Source of the DNA: Xestospongia bergquistia
Taxonomy: Eukaryota > Porifera > Demospongiae > Haplosclerida > Petrosiidae
Direction: 5' to 3'
DNA: 64,000 nt
Assembly: GCA_963965975.1 (NCBI GenBank)
Contig: OZ014423.1
Span: 1,488,001-1,552,000, forward strand
In this document: piece after piece, positions 35,008 through 48,723 of the stretch
Layout of the letters: each line of letters starts with the position of its first letter
Numbering within the stretch: position 1 is the first letter of the stretch
Notes under the pieces: generated by a model
Database searches by the model: none
Seen by the model: the letters and a program-made list of their open reading frames with translations, nothing else
Told to the model about the DNA's origin: nothing
Made by a program: the position numbers and the translations under genes

Positions 35008-35431
35008 TATTGTTTATGTGTGTGTTTGTGAATGTTTGTGTGTTTATGTTCTAATATATATGAAAAGTTAAAGCATTGCTGGGTATAAAGTTTGATAGCT
35101 TAATCAAATGTTTAGTTTTATATGTCAGTACTTATATTAAAATATATGTATGAGGGCCTCAAAACATGATCCAGTACAATTATTGATTAAAATTCTTTGT
35201 TATAATTTATCTTATCCATGGCAATGAATAAGATCTTACAAAAAAAGCTGAGCTGTAAATCATGAACAAACTTTTATAAGAATTGTGGGTGGGAATCAGT
35301 CATGATTAGAACAGTAGGAGGCGATCCTCCTATGTATTGCACCATTGTAGTAATGCTTTGCATCACAAGACCTGTACTATATAAACAGAGAACTGCCACA
35401 GGAGTTCATGCTCTGGCATGCTACTGAGAAG
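35008..35431. other. Intergenic between PBDC1 and SIAE-C
   Basis: Holds the PBDC1 3' UTR and the SIAE-C promoter. No other gene is visible. Confidence 0.6.
35378..35385 (+). promoter_or_regulatory. TATA box of SIAE-C
   Basis: TATATAAA lies 47-54 bp upstream of the chosen start codon at 35432, leaving room for a short 5' UTR. Confidence 0.5.
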
Positions 35432-37275
35432 ATGGGTATTCCAGCTATTCTATTTCTCCAGGTGACTATTCTGCTTGCTTCCTCTGCAGGTATGTATTAT
35501 ATTTGCAAGCCTAATGTTACACATTTTCATTCCTCAGCTGGAGCCATTCCTACCTTTAGATTTGCTAATATATATGGCAATCATATGGTGATGCAAAGAG
35601 GACCTGCTTCAGCTAATATCTGGGGTTACGTACCAGATTGCTCTCCAGTTAGTGTGACCTTCAACAACCAGCAATTGCCTGCTAAAATATTACCAGCCTC
35701 ATCATCTATAACAGGTATATACCAGTATAGCTGATTGTAGCATTCATTTGTTTATAGGAACATGCCGTTGGTTAATAACTCTTCCTCCCACTACCTCCCC
35801 TGGTCCCTACACTATTACGGCAACTAGTGGAAGTAGCACTATTAATATACAAGATGTACTGTTTGGTGATGTATGGCTGTGTACTGGAGGTAGCATTAAT
35901 TTGCAGCTTGGTCTCTCAGCAGTGAGCTAGATAATTTTACACAATATAATTTTGTATCCAAATTGAAGGTGTTCAATGGCTCAGAGGAAGTGAAAAAGGC
36001 TGCTAACTACCCCAACATAAGACTATTTACAGCAGCTCAAGCTTATGGGAATAATACTCTTGAAGAGTTGAAAGAAATTCTCCAACCTTGGACGGTTGCA
36101 TCTCCTGGTAATTATTAGATCTTCGGAATTTTCTTACTTTTTTTGCACAGAGGCTGTTCATAGTGAGGATCCTTTCTCATATTTCTCAGCAACATGTTGG
36201 TTTTTTGGTCAGGAGATCTACGATCGTCGTCAGTACCCTATTGGACTGATAGTATCAGCTTATGGAAATACCACTATTGACCCTTGGTTACAAGTTAATC
36301 CACCAGATTGTATTGATGTTAAAAAGAAGATTAGACATCATACTGGGTAAATAACGTCTTCACTTGTGTTTATAAATATAAAATAAATTTAGACTCAGAG
36401 CTCTAACTCCGGGAGGCATTGCTCAGATATACAATACAATGTTACACCCACTTTTCAACATGACCATATATGGTATTGTTTGGTACCACGGTGAGGCTGA
36501 TGAAGGAGCTGATGAATTAGTGTATTCCTGCAAGCTAAGGACATTTGTTAATAATTTGCGAAATGGTATGTACATTGGTTCTTCAAAACAAACTAAGAGC
36601 AATGTTCCTGTCATTTATGTTCAAGTAATTATTAAATTTAAATAAAAAATGCTGTATGAGATATCAATATTATTTATATAGGTTGGCTCAGAAGGAAGGA
36701 ACAGTAGTGCATATGGATGGTTTCCTCAATTACGAGAAGCACAAATGCCAATAGAACAAACTCCAACTCCAGTTGATCCCTACATCATGGTTGTTTCCAT
36801 GGATCTCAGTGATCCAGACACGCCTTATAAAGAGTCATACATATCACGACATAAAAAGGAACTTGGACGTCGACTGGCACTCGGAGCAAGATGTGGTGCT
36901 TATGGAGAAAATATCACCTGTACTTCACCTGGTCTTGGTCCTGGACATGTTATCTCTCAAACTAACACATCTACAATGATTGTTATGTATGTGAATGCCT
37001 TTAGTTCTCGTGGGCTAGAGTTCCGAAAGCAAACACAAGGTATTGGTCTCTATATTTCTCTCCCTGATGATAGTGATCAGAGAACAGTTGTGGGAACTGT
37101 TGTTAAAGTTCAAGGTGACCAAATGTTCTTGAACTTTCCTCCTACAGTCGGTTATGATCTTGTTGAAGTGCTGTATCTGTGTGAACAGTATGTCTGTGAT
37201 TATCTAGAATGTCCTGTGTATGATGTAGGGACTGGTCTCCCTGTACAACAGGTCCGCATTGCTGCTTGGCAATAA
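35432..37275 (+). CDS. SIAE-like protein C, probable pseudoenzyme
   Basis: Seven exons: 35432-35489, 35538-35714, 35758-35921, 35969-36107, 36151-36346, 36393-36624, 36682-37275; 519 residues. Signal peptide MGIPAILFLQVTILLASSAG. The family fold is clear (FANIYGNHMVMQRGP, DVLFGDVWLC, CWFFGQEIYD, MTIYGIVWYHGEAD), but key blocks have changed. CGGQSNM is CTGGSINL (Ser kept, Gln and Asn lost). WYQGEAN is WYHGEAD. The GSVHPRDK stretch reads ESYISRHKK, with no residue at the expected catalytic His. Reading frame and splice sites are intact, so it is a maintained gene rather than a decayed one. It may bind a glycan without hydrolysing it (inference). Confidence 0.85.
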
Positions 37276-38048
37276 GAGAACACTTTTACTACAGTTGTGT
37301 GAATGAACTATCTAGCTGCCTTCCTTACTTTTGATTTTGACTTTAAAATAACGATTATATTATTTATAAAGAGGGAGGGAATGAATACATTAGAGACAAC
37401 CAATTGCAGTATCTACTATCTATTCTGGTGGTCCCATATCTACTTTACAAGTAGTCATTATAGAGAGGTGATGTTGAAAATTTCTTTTAGGAATAAATTG
37501 AGTACAACAAAATTTTTTATCAATTGAATTTAACAGCAATATTTACATAGCTATTTTTGCACAAGTGACATGATACAATAATACAGATTGAACACTTGGC
37601 CTCACTGGACAATGAACAAAACAAAAAAAACAATTAAGATATAAAATATCCTTTCGAAATAAAAGTGACCCCATGACAAGTTAAGTTTTGGAATTATAAA
37701 TTTGTCAGCTTTTTTTCTCTGTTTAAAAAGTTGCTGATTTTTTTTCGAGCATGGACTGATGGTGATGATACAATGACTGATAGTAATTGTAGGAAAACAA
37801 AACAACAACAAAAATGAATAATCCTAGGCTATATTTCCTTTACTAAATTTAGTTTTTCTACAGTGGAAACCTAATGACCAGAAGGTTAATAATGTACACA
37901 AATACATACACACATATACACAAACGTTTGGTCTGAGAAACAAGGTGAAAACAAAACAAGAAAAAAACCTAAAATGATAACATCAAGGGGTCAGAGGGTA
38001 CACAAAAGGCTGGCAATATTAAGTGTAAGGTCCTTGTCAAAACGATGG
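37276..38048. other. Intergenic, nothing recognised
   Basis: Spacer between the convergent 3' ends of SIAE-C and PDCD4. AT-rich with poly-A/T runs. Confidence 0.6.
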
Positions 38049-41000
38049 TTAGTACTCTGGATGCTTTATAGCACCACCATCACCTTCACTAATGAAGCGT
38101 TTACGGCCCCTGGAAGAGAACAAATCTATAATTAGAGTTGCTTCAAAATTAAATTATTTTCACAGGCTATAGTGGGCGGACATAAAGACGTTGTCATGGT
38201 GATAATCAATATGTTTATATAAGGCTATGGTGGGTGGACATAGACGTTGTCATGGTGATATAATTACATATAATATACCTCTGTGGCTGCTCTTCAGCTA
38301 AAGCAGAAGAGATTAGGCCAGCCTTCAGACCTCTGTCAATGAATTTACTCAGGGTAGTATATGCGTGTGGCACATCAAGAACTATTTCAGTCATGTCATC
38401 ATAAACACGCTGAAATCCTTGCTGGAACTGGTCCGGGGAAATGATAGCAGTTTCAGCCAAGTGGTGAAGAAGGTTTGTCATGCGCTGAGCACACGAGTCA
38501 GTGCCATCTTCAAGAACAAGAACAGTTGCCTAATTAAAAGAAACAAACAAGGGAGATATGAGGTAAGCCCTCTTGTTAGTGTGATCGAAGTAAATAATGC
38601 ATTCTTGTCATATTAATACAATATTTAATACATTAAATGTTTGCCAACAACTGTGTATACATGTTACATATACAGTAAATTGTTGTCACAAGTGGGGGTG
38701 ATTCCCTGGGATACTCCCTCCATTGTTCAACTAATTTTTTAGTCAAGTTTGCTTACTCAGCAACATAATGTGTAGTAAGTACATGTTATTTTTGGCAGTG
38801 ATACTAGTGCAGCTTAAATATTTGACCAACTACCAAATTGTTATCCAACTGAATAGGATTTATACACTAAAAAAATAAGTAAATATTATGACTCACCTCA
38901 TAAACCACTTGGTGATGAAAATGAGGCACTGCCAAATCCTGGAGACAACGAATTGCTTCATTTTTGTCTCCTGAGGATAGGAACTCCTTAAGAAGAAGAA
39001 CAATCTACAGAGAGAGAGGAGAGAGAGTAAACGTATACAAAAATGTGATGTACTTAATAGTCTGTGGGTGGTCTTTATAGCTATACTTGTTGTTATGACT
39101 AATAAACTAGCAGCAAGTTACTGAACCAATACCAAACTAGGTATATTTTTGACTACTACCACAAACAAGAGAGACTACCAATTCGATAGTGACATGTACA
39201 TATACATGTACATGTTTTCATACAAATACATGTATAGTATAAAAACTTGGAATTCAATACTCATCACCCACTAGTGTACACAAATTAGTCTACCACTAAT
39301 GGATTATTTTATTACAGCAGCAAATGACTCCATACCTTCTCCACAAGTTGGAACATTGGCTGTAACCCTCCACCTGTACCCCAAATGTTCTCCAGCTTAG
39401 CATGGCTGTGGCGAATACCAAGAAGAATCTTAGCTCTCTTCAGGGCATTTCTGCAGAGAGACCAAGAGAGATCACAGTTCATTCTGATCAAGTGGGTAGA
39501 CAGTTACATTACGATTGTGTCTAGTTAGATAAATTAGTGTGATGTTACTTACAGAGCGTGAGGATCAGTAGTGGTATGATGGTTCTGAACATAAGCTGGA
39601 GGAAGGCAATCGTCAGCTACAGCACGAGCAATAAAGTTGCCAAGAATTTCAGAAGCATTAGGGGAATCAAGAGAGAGGTCATTCAGTTTCTTTAGTAGAA
39701 TATCAAAACCTATTGGAAGAGAAAAAAAATGTACAAAAAGTCAATCTCTATCAGGTACAAAAAGTATCATTTCACCACTAGAGTGAGTATATTACATACC
39801 AGAGAGTAGCTCTACAAAAGGTATTAGTAAACTCTAGCAACTACAATGGCTGCCCAATAGTTGTGGATTACACTGTCTTGCTTAATATTCCCTTTGTATT
39901 GTAGAAACCTAATAACAGTTATCATGGTATGCTTATCCAGTTTTTGTAACCAGCTTTCTCAACTGGATAATGCCACTACAATACTAACTGTGTTTGTGTA
40001 GTAGTAACACAACAACCTAGTGTAAATGAGCATGGTTACCATAGTAATGCCATTGTGTTACTAGTAGTGGATTTACATACTTCAGAAAATGTGTTATACA
40101 CAGAGTTCATATTATATTACAGGGGTCAATCTAGCAAGAGTTTATAATACATTACGGAGGTCAATGTAGCACATTGTTACAGCTGTTTGCAGTTGAATAG
40201 ACAAAGGTAAACAATAGCGAGTCAACTCATGCAAAGATAACAAAACACTTTTCATTATTTTCACCTGTGCTTATTTCACGAGAGTTCATTATATTTCCAC
40301 AGAGAAAAGAGATCAACTGTGAGGCCATTTCACAATCATGCTGTTTCTTTTCCATGGCCAACATAATAATAGATGTTACAATCTAAGGGGGAGAGAGCAC
40401 AAGTTCATAGGATGCATTGAGATACATCAAATAATGATAAACACAAAGCAAATTATGTGATTTTATTGTTCACACAAACTACAAACTCTCTTCTCAAAAC
40501 AGCTTGTTCCCACATACAGAATAAACACAGTCTAAATTAAGTAAATCTAAATTCAATTTTAGGTAGGACCTTTTACGTTCAGCTTGAGTTTCATCCACTC
40601 TATATTCATAGGGAGAGAGTTTGATACTCCTACAAAAACTAAGTTCTTATCAGTTCAATAAGTAACAAGATCTCCAGTCAAGATAACCAGGTGTATAAAC
40701 AGAAGAACAAACAAGTTGGAGCGACAATCCAATGATGCTCTTTGTTATTAATATTATTATTATTGTTTAACGCTAGTTGAATTGAATTAAAATTCAATTT
40801 TAGCTTCACCATGTCAACCAAAGACAACCCAAGTATTAATGACATGTTTTTGCAAGTACGTGCTCAGTTTTCTTCCACATACTCAACAATATTGCAGTAG
40901 ACAGACAGTCACACATGAAACAAAACCACTATTGTAAGTTTATTTATGAAGGGCAATTGAGGTTTTAAAAACCAGGGACATCTGTCAATATAGAATGCCA

Positions 41001-44000
41001 CCTGGCTAGACAAGCAAGGTGGCCAGCTATCCAGACCACACCTGGGTTATAATCACTAAGTTGTGTTTTTTTTTCTTACTTCGGGCTTGATGTTCCTGAT
41101 ATTAAGTTCACCTAAAGTCATCATAACATCATCTTTGTCATTATTCTCAAAATACTCCTATAATGACAACAAAATCAAATAATAACGAAACCATTCAATT
41201 AGTTAGTAAGTAGTGCTTACCTTAAACAGAGCTTCAGCATGCTTCTGGAATTCCTCCACTTTTAAGTGAGGTGTGGAAGGAGACTCAATGTAGGCATCCT
41301 TTCATGAAGAAATAATAACTTCAACATGTATACAGTATAACAATCTGTTTGTTCTTTATTGATTAGCTAGCACACTTACTTCCTCATCTTGTGAATCATA
41401 GTTTGGGTCACGCGAGTCCTTGGCATGTCCTTCATCATCATATGCCTCAGTCATTTTTCCCCAAGTCCCTTTGCCTCCAGCACCACCTGAACAGAAAGCA
41501 AACACTACTAGTAAACAGTGTCTTATCATGTAAAAAAAGTGTTGGAGGTTGTTTTAAACATGATAGATTTGTTAACTAAACACTGTTAAATACAACTTTT
41601 TATTTGTGCAGCCCTTATACAGAAAGTTTAATACACATGATGTATATAATGTTGAACTATAAACAGTATAATTATTTTAAACAACTGAGAATTGTGGGAA
41701 TCAATATGAGAACTGAAAGCAAGATGATATTAATGTGAATGACAGGCAATGTGATATGCAGACTATCCTAACATTGAGAGGACATACATAGTAACTTGTC
41801 ATGTTGTTACTTGTAGACATAGTACATTCTACATACAATTAATACTTGAGAAATTCTAAACTGTAACGCGAGAAAGATAAATTGAGCAATGATCATATAT
41901 ACAAGGACACATTAGTAGTACAATATATGCTGATGATATAGCCTTTTGGTCTATAGGTGAAAACAAGTTGTATCGAACATGGCAGGTTGTCAATAAATTA
42001 AGAACAACAACAAAAAGAAACAACAATACTTGTTTGAGGTAAACAACGACGAGTATATGTATGTAGCTATCACATCGTATGACACTTGTATGTTTGTATG
42101 TGTAAAACAAGATATAATGTATACAAGTGCATTTGATCTAATTGACTTGTTTTCCTATCTAGTTTGACTGGATAGACATTCCTGTTTTAACAGCATACAT
42201 CATATATCTGATAGTTACTACTGTTACTGGACTGGTATAGTAGAATAAAGAGTTAATGTGGCATGAAGTGCCATGATATATCATATTAAGTATATAATTG
42301 AATCATGGGCTTTGTAGTTGACCATTATATGACGGTAGTATACAAAACTATATAAACTGGTCTAGCTGCTGTTAATTATCAATCATAATGTATTTATGTA
42401 ATTCATTTTTAATTATAACTGTTAATGAATTTTCTATTCTGCTATTCATACTATAAATGAGTTTAGTCTATTGCTTCATGTGATCTCTAGTGAACTGTCA
42501 CTTAGGTGCTGCTAACTATCTTATTGATTGCTTTAAAAGTACAATGCTGTGCGTACATGTATACCTCCATTACCAGGAAGCTATGATTCTATTACAAGTA
42601 CTTTGTGTGCTGTGCTGTGCTGTTAACTGATCCTAGCAACAAACAATGCATCAAATACTAGAAATGTCTATATAATTATGATTCTATTATTTATAGCTAC
42701 TTCTAATCAATAGACATAGCTGTACTATTGACTGATACTTGCTGTGAATGATAAATCAATTCACAAGTATTACTTGGTAACTATGATTCTATTTTAGTTA
42801 CTAGGTATACACATTTGCCATACAATAGTACATATTGCAGTGCTGTCAGCCACAACTGCTGAATAGGACACAACATCTGCTGACAACAGGAAAACATCTA
42901 GCTTCTAGAATAATCTATGCTATAGTTTGCACATTGCACAAGGTGGGGAGATAATGATGACATGGAGTAATCTGATTGGTCAAATAATTACATCCTCCCA
43001 CGTAGTTGATTTACATTTTCACACATGTCTGCATTGTTTAATTAACAGAACAAAAACAGTAAAAATTTTATGAATTTGTTCTGAGAGGCTTACAACAATA
43101 TTCATAACAATGGAGTATAAAACAAAGGCCAATTATGGGAAAGATGAATATGTTACAATACACATGTTGCTTGGCTGATGCAACCATCTACCACCTTCAA
43201 ATTAACATTCATATTTCTTGTTGAACTAATTTACTCATACGCTCTCAAAAGAGGAATCGTACATGGTTACCATGGCAATTAATGTGTATTGCCAGGGCTC
43301 AGTTTTTAAATCAGACTATTGCTGTTGTGAATGTAAATGAATGGTTTTGAATCCATTGGAGTGTGAGCGTAGTGTATGCTGGCAGCCATAACTATATTGT
43401 TATCAATTTTGATCTAAGTAAATGAAGCATGTCAAGTGATATTTTGAACTTTAAAGAATTGTAATTCCCACAAATACATCTGTGACAACTCTAATTAACA
43501 AACACTGCTTACAAACAGAAGATGCTAACTACAATAACTCACACCTCCTAACCTAAAAAATTACTCCAAGCAGCTTATATAACACCTTTAGAATAAATTT
43601 CTTTTTATGTCCAAATTTCTTTTATCTCCAATGTCCAATAGAGCCACAACCATACAAATGCATGCTGCTACACTGAGAAAGTTTTGACAGTGATTACAGT
43701 ACTATATCAATTATATGTTATTATTACTTAGCATCCTAAGCCTTAATTGATATCACTTAGCATCAAAGCTTTTCAAGAGATTTTCTAAGAACAAGTTGGC
43801 TTAATCCACTATCATAAATAAGTTTATCTGTTCAACTTCTATTACTGATGTCACATGACACGAACAGTTTATCATTAAGGACAACAGCCAAACTATTCAT
43901 AACAGTAAGCAGTTCTCTTGTCTGGTGTTATAATATGATGCAATTATATGTGTAATGTCAACTCTTATCTCCTGATAAGGTAAAAAAGCTGATGTAATAG

Positions 44001-45451
44001 CAATGGAACTATGGATAAGAAAAGGCAAGCCTTTAACCAGAAGTCATTGGCAAACCCACAGGTCTCAAGTGCACACTCTAGGGGCTTTCAAAATTCGAAC
44101 CTCTAATGACCCCAGGGAATAAGACAACTATAACAGTACCCTAAGCAAGAATAACAAACTATTAACTGACTCTCAAGTTGAAATTTGATTGGGCAGGAAA
44201 ATGTGTAATTAAGTTATCATCAACACCAGTTGGTATTAATTCAAACGTGAAATCATATCAAAATATTTCATAGATATTTGAATATTGTTATGTACACTCT
44301 ATGTTGTGTGACCATCAGCTGTTTCTTAGGCTTCATTTATTATGAACATTTGTTCATAACCTGACAATTCTATTGAGAATGAATCTACAATCATGTTGAT
44401 CATGTTGGATTTAAGTACAACAACCAAACAACTGTTGGTTACTACAAACCGGTAACACTATGTATACTAAAGGAACTGCCTTCTATTATGGTATAATTTA
44501 CATGTAACAGTGAACTACTTAAAAGTATTCTTCTGTGTAGCAGGTATCTTTGTAAGCCAAATTCATGCAAGGGTGTTTCCTACAAAAGCAATCCAGACAG
44601 CTGATCTACTTATTACAGCATGGGACTTCTATCATTTTAAGATAAAAAGCATCATCCAATATTATGTTATATAAAATCTTAATATGGTTTCTTAAGTGGG
44701 TACAAAATTGAAGCAATAACTCAGTTATTGTACAAAAAGTAATGTGGCTTTTTGAATCATTAGTTAAATACCAAACTTTTAATAAAGACAATTATTAAGT
44801 TTCTCCTCCCAAAAAATTCAATGACTCCTTAAGGCAGGTGGCAAAAGGGATGGGCCCAACACCTAATATACTGCATTGTAGGTTGAGTGAATTCATTACA
44901 AGGAGGCCTAGTAGGAAACTCTAGTAAACATTCAAGCCATACAACTGACACTTTGCAAAGTTAACTAGTTTTTTTTCATAAGCACATCGTATTTGAACTG
45001 TAAAAAGGCGCAAAATCTATCTCCTGCAACAGATTCAGGTAACAACATGCTAACAATGAATGTTCTATAAAATTTATGTGTTAATGAATGCTAATATCAA
45101 AAAAATAATTGCAATATAAAAATTACTATCAGTTTTTTTAAAATTACAAATCAACTGACCTTTCTTTGGTTTGCCACGCCCTTTGCCTGAACGAGATACA
45201 TGACGATCCTTTTCAGCAAGCTTCCTCAGCTTGGAAGGAGCAATTGGCCTCGCAGTGGCCTCCTCGTCTTCATCTTTGCTTCCACTGGAAGAAGTTCTTG
45301 CTCTACGACGAGCCTTGTTCTTAGATTGAGTGTCAGTCTGCTGTTTAACAGCAACGTCAACTGGAATGTCGATGTTTTCGCCAAAATGCACTGTCTTGTT
45401 AGGTTTATTGATTTGGGGCGTAAAAACGTTGTCTTGTGTTTCGATCTCCAT
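38049..45451 (-). CDS. PDCD4: Programmed cell death protein 4 (eIF4A inhibitor)
   Basis: Ten exons: 45451-45160, 41486-41380, 41298-41221, 41157-41080, 40382-40265, 39709-39553, 39450-39336, 39004-38897, 38529-38279, 38109-38049; 454 residues against 469 in human. Two MA3 domains bind eIF4A and block translation initiation (family knowledge). The N-terminal exon is basic and Ser-rich and ends RSGKGRGKPKKGGAGGKG, the conserved RNA-binding region. MA3-1 includes VEEFQKHAEALF and EYFENNDKDDVM; MA3-2 includes LLKEFLSSGDKNEAIRCLQ and PHFHHQVVYE. The C-terminus GRKRFISEGDGGAIK is diagnostic. The canonical DSGxxS degron of vertebrates is not present. Intron 1 is 3.67 kb, the longest in the window, and I see no gene in it. 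Confidence 0.95.
38165..38260. repeat. Direct duplication in the last PDCD4 intron
   Basis: About 40 bp (GGCTATAGTGGGCGGACATA and following to GTCATGGTGATA) occurs twice, at ~38165-38204 and ~38222-38260, with a few substitutions. Confidence 0.75.
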
Positions 45452-45907
45452 AGCGAAGCTGGTCTGAAGTTAGTGTAGGAGCAACAGCGTCTCTAATTTT
45501 CTACTGGGAGACTTCAAGAGGACGAATAGAAATAGGTTTGCTTGATGATATTTGTAGGATGAATATCGTAGGAAGGCAAAGCAGTTCTTAGCTAGTCTTG
45601 CTTTGCACCTCTCTTATTGATGGTAATGTTTCTCCTCTCTTACTCCTTGTTGAGACGCAAAAACAAGTCTCCTAACTACGCTTCCTCCTAGATCCCTTGG
45701 CACAGTAGTCTTTCCTAAAATATACAAAGTTAAAAAGTTTTTTTCTAAGGCAAACGACACACTACAGCTTTATTTTATATTCTTCAATCAAATTAATTAT
45801 GATGTCATCGAAAATGTAATTATTCTAAAGTCACGCCCACAAGTAATTAAAATTAATAATAATTGAGACTTCAAGCAAAAATGTCTGATTCCCATTCATC
45901 TATCTAG
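45452..45907. promoter_or_regulatory. Shared upstream region of PDCD4 and FAHD2
   Basis: 456 bp between divergent start codons. It probably contains both promoters and 5' UTRs. No TATA box is obvious. Confidence 0.45.
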
Positions 45908-47733
45908 ATGGCACTAAGTACCTTAACACGAGTCTTTGGCAGAAGATTTTCAGGTAATAGCATAGCTTCCTTGTACAGAAAAACTTTCAAGCATAAGTAC
46001 ACGTGTTTTTGGCATGTGCGGAAAATATCCGGTGATAACACAAACAAAATGGCAGCAAAACTCAGGTTGGTACAATTTCAAGCTAATAGTGAAGGCGAAC
46101 AGAAGATTGGTGTTGAATTAGAAGATGGAGGCAATGTTGTAGACATAGCGGCTATTTATGCAAACATACCTAAGGACATGAAATCATTTCTGGAGAATTG
46201 GGAGGAAAACATTTCTGTAGCAGTCCGGTAATTTCCATTTTTAAATAAGACCCACCCCTTATCATGCTATTATTACGTATAGAGCTGTAGAGCTAGCTAA
46301 AACACAAGGGAAAGGCATGATTCCTCCATCTGGTTTTACTCTAAAAGCACCCATTTACAATCCAGAGAAACTTATATGCGTTGGGATGAATTATGTTGAT
46401 CATTGCACTGAACAGAATATACCTGTCCCCGAAGAACCTGTAATATTCAACAAGTTCAGCTCATCTATCACAGAGCCAAATGGTCCTGTGATAAAGCCAG
46501 ATCTTACTGACGTGAGTGTGCAATTAGATATCATTAAAAATGATGTTACTGGTATTTCTGTGCATAAATGAAAAAAATTGTTGTGGGTTCTGTTTTCAGA
46601 TCATTTTATGAGTTCAAATTTATGTTCATTGTCCATTGCATAAACTATTAAACCAGTTGTTAGGGAATAGTTTCCCTGCACTATTTACAATCTCACTGAA
46701 CAATACTAAAAGTGTCATGTGTAGATAAACAGCAATCACAAGAACTAACTTGTTTTAGGCAATGTGACTCTGTTTGTATTAACTTAAGTTTCCTAAAATA
46801 TCCTGAGGTGATAGTTTGCAATGGGATTATTACTCTTAGACTTGTTTCAAAATTTTGCTAATGTAGAATACGATAACTTAACAATTTATGATGTAATATT
46901 TATGTGATTGTTTGGATGGTACTTTCTTGCTTGGATGTTTTTGGACTGGCTCCATTATTCTTATCATAAAGCTTATGAAAATAGTCTCTTGTCTCCATAA
47001 AGTTACTGAATAAACTCATCTACAATGCCTACAAAATTAGAACATGTTGTTTGGTGCCATTCTGACTGTAAAGACAAGAGCTTGTGTATCAATATGCTAA
47101 CTGCATTATGAAGTTAAATGTAAGTGTTGTTGTTCATTAGAAGAGCTGTTCCACAATCATAAAACTTAAATCTATTTCCTCTGAAACCTTAATGAACAAG
47201 GAAAGAGTGGGGGGACTCTAAAAGTCTTCTCTGAGGTGCAGGTGGATTTGTTTGTTCTGACTAACAAAATTGTAATGGAATATAACTAAAATATGTACAC
47301 ACACGTGTGTATAAACATATAAACTCTCTCTCTTTCTCTTCCTCCCTCTCCCCCTCCCTCCCCCCCCCTCTCTCTCTCTCTCTCTCTCACATAGCAATTG
47401 GATTATGAAGTGGAACTAGCTTTTATTATTGGGAAAGAAGGAAAGAACATTCCAGTGAGTGTTTGTACATGTGTAATTACTTCTAAAATAATTTTATGAT
47501 GACCTCCATTAATTAAGTTTTACTACTGCTAAGAAAGTCTAGAGTACAGACTTTGACCAAAACTTAATAACAAAAGGAGAGACTATTATATCAAAGATCT
47601 CAAATCACATGATATCACTTAACTCAATAATCTTAACTGATGACATAAAGTTACATATATGAACTTTGAGATATAATAATGCATGACTATAAAGTACAGT
47701 TCACAATAACCACAGTGCATTTCTATATGACTA

Positions 47734-47771
<38 letters not shown>

Positions 47772-48115
47772 CAGTATGTATTGTTTGCCTAATCTGCACT
47801 TTAAACTTACTCTTATGATGACTTTCTATTTCTTTGAAAATGTAATGATAAACTTATAACAATGATAAGTGTTAAAATGTATACACACATACCTTGTATT
47901 CCTTATAGTTGTGTCTACTAAAATTAATGATTTTCAAATGTTCGTATTTAACTTGTATTAATTTTTCAACAATTTTTCTAAGTTGCTCCATTTTGACTTT
48001 TGTATTTGTAAAATAAAAATTTTAGCACATACAAATTTTAACAATTATTGTGGTACTTTCTAACTTCTTTAAAACTAATCCACACAATTAATAGTAGACT
48101 TAAGGCAAATACACA

Positions 48116-48175
<60 letters not shown>

Positions 48176-48681
48176 TTATATATAATTGTTGATTTTAGGG
48201 TGTGTGTGTGATCTTTTGTCATTTTTTCATTCCATTGAGATCAATAATGAATAGTGTACAGCTGTTAAAAGCAATCGTACATGTACAGCAAAAGATGGTT
48301 ACTATTGTTTAAAAAAACTAAAATACAAATTAAATATCTTCATAATTGTTATATTCTGATAAATAATAAGTTATTGTTTTAAATAGTAGAATAACAACCT
48401 GTTTTGTAAAAGAAAGTATAATTCTCTATTGCTATATAAATTTTTAATTATAGCCTTAATATTAATAGTGGCAATTGAATAGCTGATATGTCAGTGAAAT
48501 TAAATTTGAATTAGTTACTTTTTCATAAGATATGATACACATAATGTAATGTAATAAGAAATACAACAAGTTAATTCATTGTTATTAATGTTTGTTGATT
48601 TTATGACATTCATAGTGTGTGTATCCTAAAGTGATGTGGAGGAGGATGGTTGATAAGATGACCTAATTAATGCACTTTATA

Positions 48682-48723
<42 letters not shown>

